Source: Garra rufa (Eukaryota > Chordata > Actinopteri > Cypriniformes > Cyprinidae). Taken from it: a DNA stretch of 64,000 bases. A program made the translations under genes and the position numbers. Shown here one piece after another: positions 48,138-59,578 of this stretch. The stretch spans positions 46,567,954-46,631,953 of the forward strand of contig NC_133371.1 in assembly GCF_049309525.1 (NCBI RefSeq), written 5' to 3'. Every line of letters begins with the position of its first letter. Position 1 is the stretch's first letter. A model generated the notes under the pieces. It searched no databases, was not told the DNA's origin, and saw nothing but the letters and a program-made list of their open reading frames with translations.

Positions 48138-48942
48138 CAGTTTTTTACAGACGCTAGGACACATTTCTCAATACTTGGGTCACTTTTGCAAAACTCTTCA
48201 CACAGTGATCACTGTTTTGGCACAAAATGCATTCAGTGACTACATCTCTCAAATTTCATGAATTCTTTTCTCACTCAGACACAACAACTGACAAAAATCT
48301 TTGGACGTACAGGACATTTTGCACGTGCTTACATACTGTTTTCAAAACTGTTAAACTTATGTTCAAAACAATAACATAATGCAAAACTGAATAAGACAGC
48401 AAAATTCAACAGCCATATTTTATTGAAACATATTTCAAATCTAAAAATGCGAGTAGATTAGCATTACTATTGTATCTGTATCAGTGGATGGTGTGTATAC
48501 AAATTCTTGTATTTTGGAATTACTTAGTGCAAAAAAAATATAAATAAATAAACAACATAAAATATTGACGAGTTCTGCATCATGTCTGATTCATTCCAGT
48601 AACATTTATTGCAGTTATAAACAATATATATTGCAATTATAAACAGAGATGTGTCCTTGTTTTACACAAGAAAACACTGTGTAATGCTACATGTTGTTAG
48701 TGTTTTTTAGGTCATTGTTTTGTGGGTGACAAAGTGTGTTTGTCGGCTGTCAACCTTTGCTAGTGTTCTGGGAGAATGAGTTTATTTGAGACCTGAATAA
48801 AGTGTTTTGGTAGTTGTGGTGCATTTTGAATGTGAAATGAACTGCTTTGCCAAGCTGAAAGTCGGTTAGGAGAATTGTGTGAAGAGTTTTGCAAAAGTGA
48901 CCTAAGTATTGAGAAATGTGTCCTAGCGTCTGTAAAAAACTG
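48138..48942. mobile_element. TA-flanked MITE with CAGTTTTTT ends, copy 2
   Basis: TA flanks both ends (48136-48137 and 48943-48944). The terminal inverted repeat is unusually long, about 75 bp: CAGTTTTTTACAGACGCTAG and onward through TTTGCAAAACTCTTCACAC is mirrored at 48865-48942. The 805-bp interior has no transposase. The first bases are shared with the element at 20078-20700. Confidence 0.88.
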
Positions 48943-48999
48943 TAAATGGTGCAGGGGACAAGCCGAGATTAGCTATGAAAGGTAAGTTCACACTCGGTA

Positions 49000-49375
49000 T
49001 CATGATTCATTACACTTTAGGTCAATAGTACACCGGACTTCTCCTTTAAAGGGTAAATTTCAACCTTTTTTTGATAAACTATTGACCTAGAGAGTCCAGA
49101 GAATTGTACTGCAGTGGTTTTTTGCAGATTGAGTGAAAAAACCTAGGACTAGTTTGCAAAAGTAGTTATTTTTACATCTTTTCAATCATTGAACAAATGA
49201 TTTGATTGACGGCAGTGGTTCTAGAGGCAAAGTTGTCTGGAATTAGGAGTTCTGTCATGTGATATGAATATCACGTGTATGTGCGAAAAACTACGCAACC
49301 TACAATCATTTACATCCTTGACAAATGTGATATCGCCCTTTCAAATTTCTTACAGACCTTCTGTAAGTAAAAAGA
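49000..49375 (-). repeat. Dispersed repeat of the 18130-19190 family, part 1 (reverse)
   Basis: TTTACATCTTTTCAATCATT, TTGACGGCAGTGGTTCTAGA and GATATGAATATCACGTGTAT are diverged reverse complements of 19000-19140. It is separated from part 2 (50155-50400) by the tandem array at 49376-50150. Confidence 0.7.
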
Positions 49376-50150
49376 AACTCTGAGAAAAAAGTAGCAATTC
49401 TGTGAAAAAAGTAGCAATTCTGAGAGAAAAAAAAATCACAATTCGGAGAAATAAAGCAACCATTCTGAAAAATAAAGTTGCAATTCTGAGAAAAAGTCAA
49501 TTCTGAGAAATAGTCGCAATTCTGAGAAAAGTCACAATTCTGAGGTATAGTCAAAATTCTGAGAAATAAAGTCGAAATTCTAATAAAAAAGTTGCAATTC
49601 TGAGAAAAGTCGTAATTCTGAGTAATAAAGTCGAAATTCTGAGGAAAGTCTCCATTCTGAGAAATAGTTGCAATTTTTTTTTAAAAAGTAGCAATTTTGT
49701 GAAAAAAGGTAGCAATTCTGAGAGAGAAAAAAATCACAATTCGAAGAAATAAAGCAACCATTCTGAAAAATAAAGTTGCAATTCTGAGAAATAGTCGCAA
49801 TTCTGAGAAATAGTCGCAATTCTGTGAAATAAAGTCGAAATTCTAATAAAAAAGTTGCAATTCTGAGAAATAAAGTTGCAATTCTGAGAAAAAGTCAATT
49901 CTGAGAAATTGTTGCAATTCTGAGAAGTCACAATTCTGAGAAATAGTCAAAATTCTGAGAAATAAAGTCGAAATTCTAATAAAAAAGTTGCAATTCTGAG
50001 AAAAGTCATAATTCTGAGTAATAAACTCGAAATTCTGAGGAAAGTCGCCATTCTGAGAAATAGTTGCAATTTTGAAAAAAGTAGCAATTCTGAGAAATAA
50101 AGTTGCAATTCTGAGAAAAAGTCAATTCTGAGAAATAGTTGCCATTGCGT
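49376..50150. repeat. AATTCTGAGAAA tandem array (about 0.78 kb)
   Basis: Units of about 20-24 bp read 'GAAATAAAGTCGCAATTCTGA' with many variants. Higher-order repetition is present: blocks starting AATTCGGAGAAATAAAGCAA (about 49441) recur 300 bp later, and a block starting GTCGAAATTCTAATAAAAAA (about 49571) recurs about 396 bp later. Apparent frames (Ser-Gln-Asn-Cys-Asp/Asn-Phe repeats on the - strand) are products of the periodicity. Confidence 0.93.
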
Positions 50151-50154
50151 TGGT

Positions 50155-50400
50155 ATAACTATTTTTATTTTTTTCCCTCTTATAACGCCACCAAGTGCCC
50201 AAGCTCTGTGATTTTTGTCCTGCAACCTTAGATTGAGCTCTTACACAAGTGTTCTGAGTTTGGCAGCGATACCTTGTTCCGTTCAGGAGTTATAGGCATT
50301 TTACTAAAAGTACCCTCGCCCCTTTCGAGCGTTTTTAAGGATTCAGCGCTTGAACCCCCCAAAAATTGTTTTGTGTCATTCAGGTCTAAGAGATATATAT
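50155..50400 (-). repeat. Dispersed repeat of the 18130-19190 family, part 2 (reverse)
   Basis: CTTATAACGCCACCAAGTGC, GTGTTCTGAGTTTGGC and GTTCAGGAGTTATAGGCATT are diverged reverse complements of 18570-18710. Confidence 0.7.
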
Positions 50401-50718
50401 TTTTTTAATTCAAAAACTTTTACTGTGTTGTTTGTTTTAATTAAAGCTGCAAACTAGGTGACACTTGCATTAGATGCATTAGGTATGTTAAAATGATGAA
50501 TATCTTCACAAACCTCTTTTAAAATCTCCAGATCTCACCAGAAACGTCTTGCAGAGGCGCTGTTCTGAGTAAAAGAATAGAAAGAGGCAAATATTTGCAG
50601 CTCGCACAGACGGTGGATGAAATTATCATGAGAATGGCCTGTTATAATCTGCCATCAATGGAGGGTTGTATTGTACTGCGCTCATGTCTGTCAGCACTGG
50701 CTAATATTAGCTTCATAA

Positions 50719-50723
<5 letters not shown>

Positions 50724-50768
<45 letters not shown>
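50724..50768. repeat. (GA)n microsatellite
   Basis: Uninterrupted AG dinucleotides of about 22 units. Confidence 0.95.
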
Positions 50769-50769
<1 letters not shown>

Positions 50770-51149
50770 CTGGAACTGAAAGGGAAAGCATGTCAGAAAT
50801 AGATACTGTAGGATTGTGGTTTGGGATTATGTGCCGATCAGTTTCACAGGCTCAATTCAAGTAAAAATTAAAGGAACCGTTCATAAAAGTAAAAATATAC
50901 CTGTCGTTCCCAGTGGTGAACAGTAACTTTGTTTTGTTTGTTTACTTCACTACATTCCAAAGCATAATGTCATACTTTTTACTCCACTATATTTCTTAAA
51001 AACATGTTGTTCCTCATTATTTTGAGAAAAATCCACACCCGCTCAGAGACACGATAACAGTGTTCGATTCTAAATTCTTTTTAATGAACTTGTTCAATCG
51101 GTTTACAAATTGCACTGAATGATTCAATTGCAAGATGGACTGAGTTAAT

Positions 51150-51620
51150 TGCAGTTGTTCTGAAGTCAACAACTCGCTGATTCAAATGATCTGGTCAGAG
51201 TGAGTCTCCATTGAAAACTCACTGATTCGAATAATACAGTCAAAAGTGAGTTTCCAGTAATCAACTTATCGATTCAAATGATCTAGTCAGTGTGAGTCCC
51301 TAGTCAACAACTCACTGAACATTTCAGTGAACATTTGAACATGACTCACTGATTCAAATGAACATTTAGAGCGATTCTCGAGTCAACATCTCACTGATTC
51401 AATTGATTCAGTCACAGTGAGTCTCCAGTGAACAACTCACTGATTCGAAAGATCCAGTCAGAGCGAGTCTCCAGTGAACAACTCACTGATTCAATTGATC
51501 CAGTCAGTGTGAGTCCCTAATCAACAACTCACTAAACATTTCAGTGAACATTTGACCATGACTCACTGATTCTGGAGTCAACAACTCACTGATTCAAATG
51601 AACATTTAGAAGAGAGAAGT
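51150..51620. repeat. Tandem array of a CAACTCACTGATTCAAATGA unit
   Basis: About eight units of 45-65 bp share CAACTCACTGATTCAA, GATCCAGTCAGAGTGAGTC and TCCAGTGAACAACTCACTGA. The block ATTTCAGTGAACATTTGA recurs at about 51325 and 51540. Confidence 0.85.
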
Positions 51621-51639
51621 AGGGCACTATGTGTCAAGA

Positions 51640-51870
51640 TGTTTGATTGATTGCATGTCATAAAAATTCCACCCCCCTCCCCAACTGGACACCTGTTTTT
51701 GGACACCCCCTACCCCTCCCAAAACTGGACATCTGTTTATCCGGACCACCAACTCAATGGAATTTATGGTTGTTTTCCTATTGTTTTTGGGGGATGTGTA
51801 TTTGAAACAGGACCATGGAAAACTGTTCAAAACTATGTGCTTTTCAACTTTAATTGATAAATAGTGTATA
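51640..51870. repeat. Unclassified direct repeat, copy 1
   Basis: The block around 51735-51850 (CCACCAACTCAATGGAATTT, GGGATGTGTATTTGAAAC, CCATGGAAAACT) recurs diverged at about 53305-53400. A C-rich stretch (51665-51725) contains two ACTGGACA..TGTTT repeats. Confidence 0.6.
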
Positions 51871-51959
51871 TGTTTGGGAAACAGGGCTTAAGGGGTAGTT
51901 TTTATTAAAGTTGTGTTTTTCTTCACATATACAATAGAAACACAGAGAGGTTTGTATTT

Positions 51960-52860
51960 TCCAGAAAACTGTGAAAACAAAATCTATGTTGTAGTTTGTA
52001 GCATTACACCTTTTTAAAAATGTTTAAAAGTTTAAATAGTTTTTTTTAGTGATAAAAGAGTTAAAGTAAAATAAAACAAATCTTGTAGCATTACAATTTT
52101 AAAAGGTAGAGTTTTGTTACTGATACATGTGTTAAAGTAAAATAAACCAAATGTTGTAGTCTATAGAATAACAAAACTTTAAAAAGTTTTTTACTGATAC
52201 AAGTGTTAAAGTAAAACAAAACCTATGTTGTAGTCTAAAGCATTACAACTTTTAAAAACGTTTAAAAAGTTTTTTACTGATACAAGATCAAGGAAAAGTC
52301 CTGTGCATCTCACACTGATCTAAAAAACTACAAAATATCAGATGCAAACATTAAGCAACAGCATAAGATACTTGACAAAAATCTATGTTGTAGTCTACCA
52401 TTACAATGTAAAAATGGTAGAGTTTTTACTGATACAAGAGTTAAACTAAAATAAACAAAATCTATGTTGTAGTCTAAAGCAATACAATTTTAAAAATGTT
52501 TAAAAGTTTAAATAGTTTTTTTTACTGAGAGTTAAACTAAAATAAACAAAATCTATTTTGTAGTCTAAAGCAATACAATTTTAAAAATGTTTAAAAGTTT
52601 AAATAGTTTTACTGATACATGAGTTAAAGTAAAATAAACAAAACCTATGCTGTAGTCTTAGCATTACAATGTAAAAAAGGTAGAGTTTATACTGATACAA
52701 GATAAAGTAAAGGAGAGAGACCAGTGCATCTCACACTGATCTAAAAAACTAAAAAATATCAGATGCAATCGTTAAGCAACAGCATAAGATACTTGACAAA
52801 AAAAATCTATGTTGTAGTCTACCATTACAATGTAAAAAAACTAGGTAGAGTTTGTTACGA
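51960..52860. repeat. AT-rich tandem array with 'ATCTATGTTGTAGTCTA' core
   Basis: About nine units of 75-100 bp share ATGTTGTAGTCTAAAGCATT, ACAATTTTAAAAATGTTTAA and TTTACTGATACAAGAGTTAA. A longer insert block (TCTCACACTGATCTAAAAAA, AACAGCATAAGATACTTGAC) occurs in two units, at about 52308-52380 and 52730-52800. Confidence 0.88.
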
Positions 52861-53169
52861 AGTTAATAAAATTTAAGAATCAAACACCTTACACCGTTTA
52901 GCGACAATGCATCCTTTCTCCTCGCTGTCTGACTCAGAATGAACTTACGGGCGCTGCGGACAAACCCCACCCACAACAACCCCCCTAACACACGCAGTAA
53001 AGCAGAGACCAAAGGTTTAAATGTATGGTAAAATAATTAAACAAATTAATACTTTTAAAAATCGAAGAAGACTTCTTATTTGAATAAATCGATGACATTT
53101 CATAATTGATGAAATCATTCCTCTGTTTAACATTAAACATTCCTCAGTTTTTTGTTTGTTTGTTTGTTT

Positions 53170-53560
53170 CATTTTAAAGCGCATGTCAGATTCCTTTCAA
53201 ACAAACGCCGCCTAAGCCACAGGAAAATATTTATTTATTTATTTTATTTAGTTAATCACAGATACTCCTTTAATCTATCTTTTCATTTTTGACAATCTTA
53301 GAACTCACGACCACCAATTCAAAGGAGTTTATGGTCTTTCTCTTATTGTTTTAGGGAATGTGTATTTGAAACGGGTCCATAGAAAACTTTAATTGTGAAA
53401 TAGTGTTTTGTAAAACTGGTCTCAAGGGCAGTTTTTAGCGGATGTCAGTTTCCTTTTAAACAAACGCCACAGGAAAATATTTATTTATTTCATTTAGTTA
53501 ATACAAGTTACTATCTTTTTATTTTTGACAATCTTAGAACTTATACGGTCTGTTAGGCTA
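53170..53560. repeat. Unclassified direct repeat pair
   Basis: About 53176-53300 and 53438-53545 both read GCGCATGTCAG(A)TTCCTTT, CAAACGCC, ACAGGAAAATATTTATTTAT and TTTTTGACAATCTTAGAACT. The intervening 53305-53400 is copy 2 of the block at 51735-51850. Confidence 0.7.
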
Positions 53561-54350
53561 CACCAGCTGAGCCGTTTGTATGCATGTACATTAAAATATC
53601 CGAATGAAAGCAAATGCTTTGTTCCACGCTGCACAATAAAGGCAAGAGAGGATTCCGCAATTTTATTCCCGTACGTAAGACTTGCGGAGTGGTAGTTAAA
53701 ACACATACACGCGTGTGTATTTAATAGTCTAAACTTAACAACATCATATAAATGTAAATATCTTGAATCACACAGCCCAATAAACCAGAGAGGTTGGTGA
53801 GCGCAGTCTACGATCGCTGATGCATTCTTATCAGATCAGCCTACGTTGTAAAAACTCTTCTGGGGTTGCGACTCGTCACCTAGGGGGGTGTAGATGGGTC
53901 TACTGGCGCTGTGAACTTTGTTAAAAGTTTATGCCAACGTTAATTAAGAGGTCAAAGGATGTGCAGTGGACTTTTTTTTTTTTTTTTTACAATACGCACC
54001 TGCGAGTGTGTTTTCTTGTGAACTCTGCCAGAAGTTTAGGTAAAAGTTCAGTAGGTCAAAAGATGTGTAATTAGCCTTTTAACAACACAGCTGGATTTGC
54101 GTGGGGCATCTGGTGGATTGTAACATTTAGGAAGAACACATCTTTCCTAATAAAAACAGGTTTACAATGTGGATGTGGTGAATGTGTCTTTAAACTGATG
54201 TTCAGAATGAATAACAACAAGCTAAAATTAGCTGGAGGGCCACGAAGTTTGTTTTTAACAAACCAATCTATGCTAGTGGAAAATCTTGTTTCATTTTTAC
54301 TTGTTTTTAGTTCCAGTTGTTTTTTCTTTATATTCAGTCTTAGCTCTTTC
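53560..54350. other. Flank of the inverted-repeat element, no gene recognised
   Basis: Mixed sequence without a supported gene. A 93-codon frame on the - strand at 54071-54352 has no recognisable domain. Confidence 0.35.
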
Positions 54351-54354
54351 AAGT

Positions 54355-54770
54355 CTCAACACAAGCACAAACACTCACACAAACACAATGCACACATGCA
54401 AACTAAAACACAAACATACATGCAACTTGCGACTAAAACACAAAAAAGCAAACACTTGATGCAAAACACAAACACAAATAGCAAACATACATGCAACTAA
54501 AACAAAAAACGCAAACACATGATACAAACTTAAACACAAAACACAAACATACATGCAACTAAAACAAAAAACGCAAACACATGATACAAACTTAAACACA
54601 AAACACAAACATACATGCAACTAAAACAAACGCAAACACATGATGCAAACTTAAACACAACACACAAACATACATGTAAACTAAAACACAAAAAGTAAAC
54701 ATACGTGCAGCTAAACACAAACACAAAGCAATCATACATGCGACTAAAACACAAACAATCCGTGTTAAAA
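54355..54770. repeat. ACAAACACAAA tandem array
   Basis: Units of about 62-65 bp with AACACAAACATACATGCAAC and ACGCAAACACATGATACAAA; the units at about 54535 and 54600 are near-identical. The array ends about 30 bp before the start of the matched inverted arm. The - strand frames are Cys/Val/Phe periodic artefacts. Confidence 0.9.
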
Positions 54771-56681
54771 TGATGGCTTACACAAACCTTTTACAAATAA
54801 AAACGTTTAGCACCACATGATTATGGGAAGCAGTATGATTAAACAATGATGTAACTTTTGTTTTGAGATTTTTCTTTATGAATTAGACCTGAATTAGACT
54901 GAGATTTAGTTGTCATAAGTTTGTTTTGCAACAAAAGTATGTCTTAAACAAGGTGCTAAAAATGTCTCACAGAATTATACAGACTTTTCTTTCTTTCTTT
55001 AAAAATGGTATTATTATTATTTATTTTTACACTATGGTGTTTTATTTTTTGTAAATGCAAATAACTGTCTTTATAGTTTTATTTAATAAAGATTTGGACA
55101 AATGATTTATAGAAGAAATAATCAAATATTCGATAAGTCCATCTTGTAACACCCCAGGCTGATGTGTCTTATGGTTTGTGATGACATTAATATCTTACTG
55201 ATACAGATGTGTTAAGTTTCTATAGTTATAAGGCTTATAGTTTGCAGTAAAATCACAACTTTTACCTGAAACATGTTTCTTTCAAACTCTCTCACGCATG
55301 TACACACCTTTCACAGACACCCACAAACAACCAACAACATCCTTAAGTTTGTTTTATCATTTCCGAGGCCCGAGACCCTGATGGAAATATTTTACACCCA
55401 GTGTTAGGAAGTTTACTTTGGAAATGTAGTAGGTTATAGATTACAAGTTACCCTATTTTAAATCTAATAAGTATTTATAACTATTTCAATTACTCTTAAA
55501 AAAGTAATGTAACTGATTACATTTGATTGCTTTTTGTTACTTTTCTAAGTATGTAATGTCTTCAACTGTTAATGTTTTGAAACCAGGCAGGGTTAACAGG
55601 TCTCAAGGATTTTCACTTGAATCGCGATTATAATAATTTAGTTTTATAGCACATCCACCACTAAATCAGACTTACTTTGAGATTGTTCTGAGCTTTAAAT
55701 ACACATTTAAAACCATAACAAGATAGTTTAATAGCTATCATACTGTTTTGAAATCAAATCTATACACAGCTATGACAGGAAACATTGGCATCTAACAACA
55801 GGCTGGAAAAACAGTTAAACTTATAAAATAAATATACATCAACCCAAAAAGGAAATAAAGCAGTGACAAATAAGTGCAATACAGTCAAACAGTCAATGCA
55901 ATTTATGCGCGATATCAATCTTTGTAATCGTTAACATTTTCATAAGTAACTGTAATTTAATTTTTCCCAGTATGTTGTAATTAAGTTACAAATACATTAA
56001 ACGTTAAAAATGTGATCAGTATCACTTAACACTAGTTTGACAAACAAGGCTATGCTCATAAAACCAACCTGACTGAATTTGAAGCATCCTAACAACAAGT
56101 ACAACCATTGCAGAAAACATTGCAGTAAGATAAAGCTATGAATGAGTGATTGACCAACTTATAAAATGTTAAACCTGTTATTACAAGTTCCTGCTTACCT
56201 AGTTTTATGATGAAACTTTAAAATTTAGGCATGAGCTAACAATCCGAAAAATTAACTGGTCACACAGGTAGGCCTAGAACTCAACAAACATACCCCTTTG
56301 CATCATGTCTAACACAACACACACGCTACAGAACGGGGCGATGGCGGGTTCATAATATCATGACGAAGACTGTTTGGATATTCAGACACCAGGACCTTAT
56401 TCACTTTTTCTTAAGATAAAGACAATTATTTGATTTCAAGAGCACACAACTAAAACCTAATGCTGTTTCACAAGATAGCACAACAACGGTTGCTCCATTA
56501 CAACATACACATCAAGTCTGTTTTAATATATGCATGTTGTATTACTCTTGAATATATTTGTTTAGTCTAAATGTTTCAACAATTCTTTTTTGTTTACTGA
56601 TTTTTTATTTTTACAAAGCTGTTAAACTGAACACGTGTAACTAATACCTCATTCAAACGCTGTAGATTTTCAGGTCAGGGA

Positions 56682-56700
56682 ACTACAATACCCAGCATAC
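56682..56700 (+). promoter_or_regulatory. SBS-like (ZNF143/THAP11-type) motif in left arm
   Basis: ACTACAATACCCAGCATAC matches the vertebrate 'ACTACAATTCCCAGMATGC' promoter motif at 17 of 19 positions. The mirror copy lies at 62097-62115. No transcript start is visible, so function is conjecture. Confidence 0.4.
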
Positions 56701-56795
56701 ACCTCAGACTTCAAACATGGGGATCCATTTCCCATACTCATACATGACACCGCTCTAAACCGTTGGACTTCTGATTATAGACACAATCAGATACC

Positions 56796-56981
56796 TTATT
56801 TAAAATGACTCATATTTCCACACTTTTTGTGAAGTATACGCTCATCCAGTGTTGTTATAAACCCTCTTTTTGTGATCTGTGTTAGTAATGCAAAGTCTAA
56901 GTCTAATTCGTTTCTGCAAAATGACCCCTTTGGACAGTTCGGATCAATGAGCCGGTTCAAAGAATCGATGCCACCACACAC
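56796..56981 (-). CDS. Short hypothetical ORF in left arm
   Basis: A 61-codon frame with a GTG first codon, preceded in frame by a stop 18 bases upstream, and rich in charged residues (contains RNELDLDF and TTLDERILHKKC). The mirror copy is at 61816-62001. A TGTTAGTACAG sequence just upstream could be a splice acceptor, in which case this would be a terminal exon. I do not recognise the product, and the frame may be chance. Confidence 0.25.
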   Translation of the reverse strand: MCGGIDSLNRLIDPNCPKGSFCRNELDLDFALLTQITKRGFITTLDERILHKKCGNMSHFK

Positions 56982-57530
56982 TTCTGTACTAACAACTCAG
57001 GGTCATTTTATATAAGTGAAACATTTAAATAAAGTTAACTGTGTGAACGCGTATAGTCTTTTATTCCTTTAAGTTAATGATGTCTGTGTCCGAAGTTTCA
57101 TGCACAGATCCTTCATTGTTTGTTTGTTTAGCTTAAATATTAGCTTTTTGTCAGTTTCAAAAGTGTCTGGCATGAAATGTATTTGTATTTTTAAATAATT
57201 ACGGTAGTGTTAAAGGTTTAGGGCAGATGTATGTAAGCGGTGAAAACCTAAATGTGGCAGTAACAGATGATAGCATTACTCAAACACCTCACCACGTCAG
57301 CTTTTAATAAAATATACCATCGAATGTCGCTAAAACAAATGATGTGACAGTGTTCATCAAAACTTTGAAATGAATAAGCGTACAAATAGAAATACATGGT
57401 CTGACAAAGATTCTCAGTGAAGAGGAAGATTTCGTGAAACAAGATTCCCAGTGTCTGATGATTGTGTTGGAAGATATGTGTTTGACAAAGAGTTGCAGAC
57501 TGTAAAACTCCCTATGTTTTGGAATCTTAA

Positions 57531-57776
57531 AAAGAAAATGCATCCAAAAGTGACTATCTGCTTTTGACGGTCATAGACTGGGCCTATTTCTACAATCAAC
57601 TTTGGAGAGAATTTAATTTTGGTGACAAAACCTGGTACTTCAGCCAGTTTAATGGATCAACACCTGGTATGTGGTACCGTGCAACAAAGTCACCATACCA
57701 CATATCCATTTCATCCTGTTGGAACAAAATGCCTCACGACCAAAATTACCTTATGTTGCTAAAAAAATTAAAATAA
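57531..57776 (+). CDS. Hypothetical 81-codon ORF at inner end of left arm
   Basis: An open frame of 81 codons plus stop with no ATG near its start (the first in-frame codon follows a stop at 57528-57530). It is aromatic-rich, with WAYFYNQLW, FGDKTWYFSQF and SPYHISISSCW. The composition is more protein-like than that of neighbouring frames, and the stop is followed at once by AATAAA-type signals (57770 onward). It could be the last exon of a spliced gene running inward from the arm. The mirror copy is 61021-61266. It differs at one residue (Gly here, Glu there, in FN-STPG). No family is recognised. Confidence 0.35.
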   Translation, partial: KENASKSDYLLLTVIDWAYFYNQLWREFNFGDKTWYFSQFNGSTPGMWYRATKSPYHISISSCWNKMPHDQNYLMLLKKLK

Positions 57777-57792
57777 AATAAAATAATAATAA

Positions 57793-57990
57793 TGCAACGA
57801 GCACTCTGAAACAAAACTTTTGTCTCAAAGCAGCGATGAGTCTGACTCTGATGAGTATGATTGCGACTGGCCTACTCCAGAGGACAATCCCTTTGAATGC
57901 TGCAAAACAAGGCTACATTTTGAGCATAGCGATTTACATGTGTTAAACATCATTTTCTCAACGATAGACATGTTGTTTAAGTTGAGTTGA
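57793..57990 (+). CDS. Acidic hypothetical ORF / possible terminal exon, left copy
   Basis: The open frame encodes an acidic patch (SSDESDSDEYDCDW) followed by a Cys-containing segment and a hydrophobic C-terminus (LNIIFSTIDMLFKLS). There is no upstream ATG in frame. A CTTTTGTCTCAAAGCAG sequence ending at 57833 resembles a splice acceptor, and AATAAA follows at 58148-58153. It may therefore be a 3' terminal exon. The same sequence recurs at 59579-59761 after the gap. Function unknown. Confidence 0.3.
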   Translation, partial: CNEHSETKLLSQSSDESDSDEYDCDWPTPEDNPFECCKTRLHFEHSDLHVLNIIFSTIDMLFKLS

Positions 57991-59078
57991 ATTTAAGCAT
58001 TGCTGATGATGAGTGTTAAATCGATTGGGATATGCATTAATATGTATTGGATGTATAGTAGCGTGAAAATCTCTGTTCTCTGTTTGCACAACAATATTGT
58101 AAAGTACTGAGTCCTTTCCTGTTCCTTGCTGTATGTTTACTTGTTTTAATAAACAAGGGGGGCATGACCAATGTTTATGACTTCTGGCCACAACCCTCTT
58201 ACACCAAACGGGGCGGATCCTACAGTTAAAAACCAACAACGGCGGTCCTCATCAACTCTTCAGTAATCGTGAATTGACCTGTCGCTTTGAGCATAACCAG
58301 GTTTAAAAGTGCGGATGACGGCCCTACTGCGACATCTACATGGACCAATAGAACCTGCTTCAGCAACCAAGTTTGACTGAACCACAGCTCTGCTGCAATT
58401 TTTTCTACTATTAATGCTTCGGGGGTTCTGACCCATAAAGCAAAAATTTTAAGTGTTAATGCACAAGGCCTGGACTGTCGTGAATGAAACAGTTAATCCG
58501 GATTCTAGGAAACGGCGACGTCTTGGAGAAAACTGAATTCTGAAAAGACCGTCTGAGACTACACAAAACCTGATGGAGCACAACTGTAGTTCCGGCGCTG
58601 CTGCAGATGATCAATCGGAGTGCAGCTGTGCCGCAGGAAAAATGTGCGGTGTAAAAGTTGTCATAGACTCTATGTTTAAACCGTATTACAGAGGACAAAT
58701 GATCAAACTGATGAACACGGTCATCGACGATGAGTGTGATCCGAATCATGATTCTACTGGGGATAGTAAACGTATAACAAACCTCAAGAACGAAATGAAA
58801 ATTGTAAGAAGCCTGAAAAATGAAGCAGGGCCCGATGTGACAGACATCTGTGTTAACCTCTGTATTAACAGCAAAGAGACAATCAGCGTAACCGCCAGAG
58901 AAATTCTGGGTATGATGACTGCGCGTAAAGATGAGATTGGAATTGATGAAGTTCTCTATCTGTTTACGTGTATAACAGAATTATGTGTTTCACTGGTTTC
59001 AAAACATTATGAATCCATGAAATGTGAAATCGTTGATTCTTTTGTCGATTTTATACTTGGCAAAAACATATTGGCCTT
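57808..59078 (+). repeat. Direct copy 1 of loop sequence (1,271 bp)
   Basis: Identical in length and, as far as read, in sequence to 59579-60849 (constant offset of 1,771). It ends exactly at the N gap, while the other copy begins exactly at the other side of the gap. This is the signature of two contig ends that overlap but were not merged. Confidence 0.93.
58573..59078 (+). CDS. Loop gene, left copy, cut off by assembly gap
   Basis: The first 168 codons plus two bases match the intact gene at 60344-60886 and then run into the N gap. The product is described under the intact copy. Since the flanking sequence is a duplicate of contig overlap type, this is probably the same gene counted twice and not a second locus. 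Any reading frame continued through the N run is not real. Confidence 0.6.
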
Positions 59079-59578
59079 NNNNNNNNNNNNNNNNNNNNNN
59101 NNNNNNNNNNNNNNNNNNNNNNNNNNNNNNNNNNNNNNNNNNNNNNNNNNNNNNNNNNNNNNNNNNNNNNNNNNNNNNNNNNNNNNNNNNNNNNNNNNNN
59201 NNNNNNNNNNNNNNNNNNNNNNNNNNNNNNNNNNNNNNNNNNNNNNNNNNNNNNNNNNNNNNNNNNNNNNNNNNNNNNNNNNNNNNNNNNNNNNNNNNNN
59301 NNNNNNNNNNNNNNNNNNNNNNNNNNNNNNNNNNNNNNNNNNNNNNNNNNNNNNNNNNNNNNNNNNNNNNNNNNNNNNNNNNNNNNNNNNNNNNNNNNNN
59401 NNNNNNNNNNNNNNNNNNNNNNNNNNNNNNNNNNNNNNNNNNNNNNNNNNNNNNNNNNNNNNNNNNNNNNNNNNNNNNNNNNNNNNNNNNNNNNNNNNNN
59501 NNNNNNNNNNNNNNNNNNNNNNNNNNNNNNNNNNNNNNNNNNNNNNNNNNNNNNNNNNNNNNNNNNNNNNNNNNNNNN
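59079..59578. other. Assembly gap (500 N)
   Basis: Exactly 500 N, a conventional placeholder of unknown true size. Because the sequences on both sides overlap by 1,271 bp, the real gap is probably negative. Confidence 0.98.

Larger units (their letters stand above)
54797..57777 (+). repeat. Long inverted repeat, left arm (at least 2,981 bp)
   Basis: The reverse complement of this arm equals 61020-64000. Paired positions sum to 118,797 at both ends checked (54797 with 64000, and 57760 with 61037), so there is no net insertion or deletion. I found one substitution (57655 against 61142). The arm is AT-rich and mostly non-coding, with two short open frames and one promoter-like motif. The left limit is set only by the window ending at 64000, so the true arm may be longer. 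Confidence 0.95.

Noticed and set aside
49306..50225. Repeat-rich 'SQNCDFFSEL' type proteins on the - strand
   Set aside because: Periodic translation of the AATTCTGAGAAA array; frames shift between units.
54375..54754. Cys/Val/Phe-rich frames
   Set aside because: Translation of the ACAAACACAAA tandem array.
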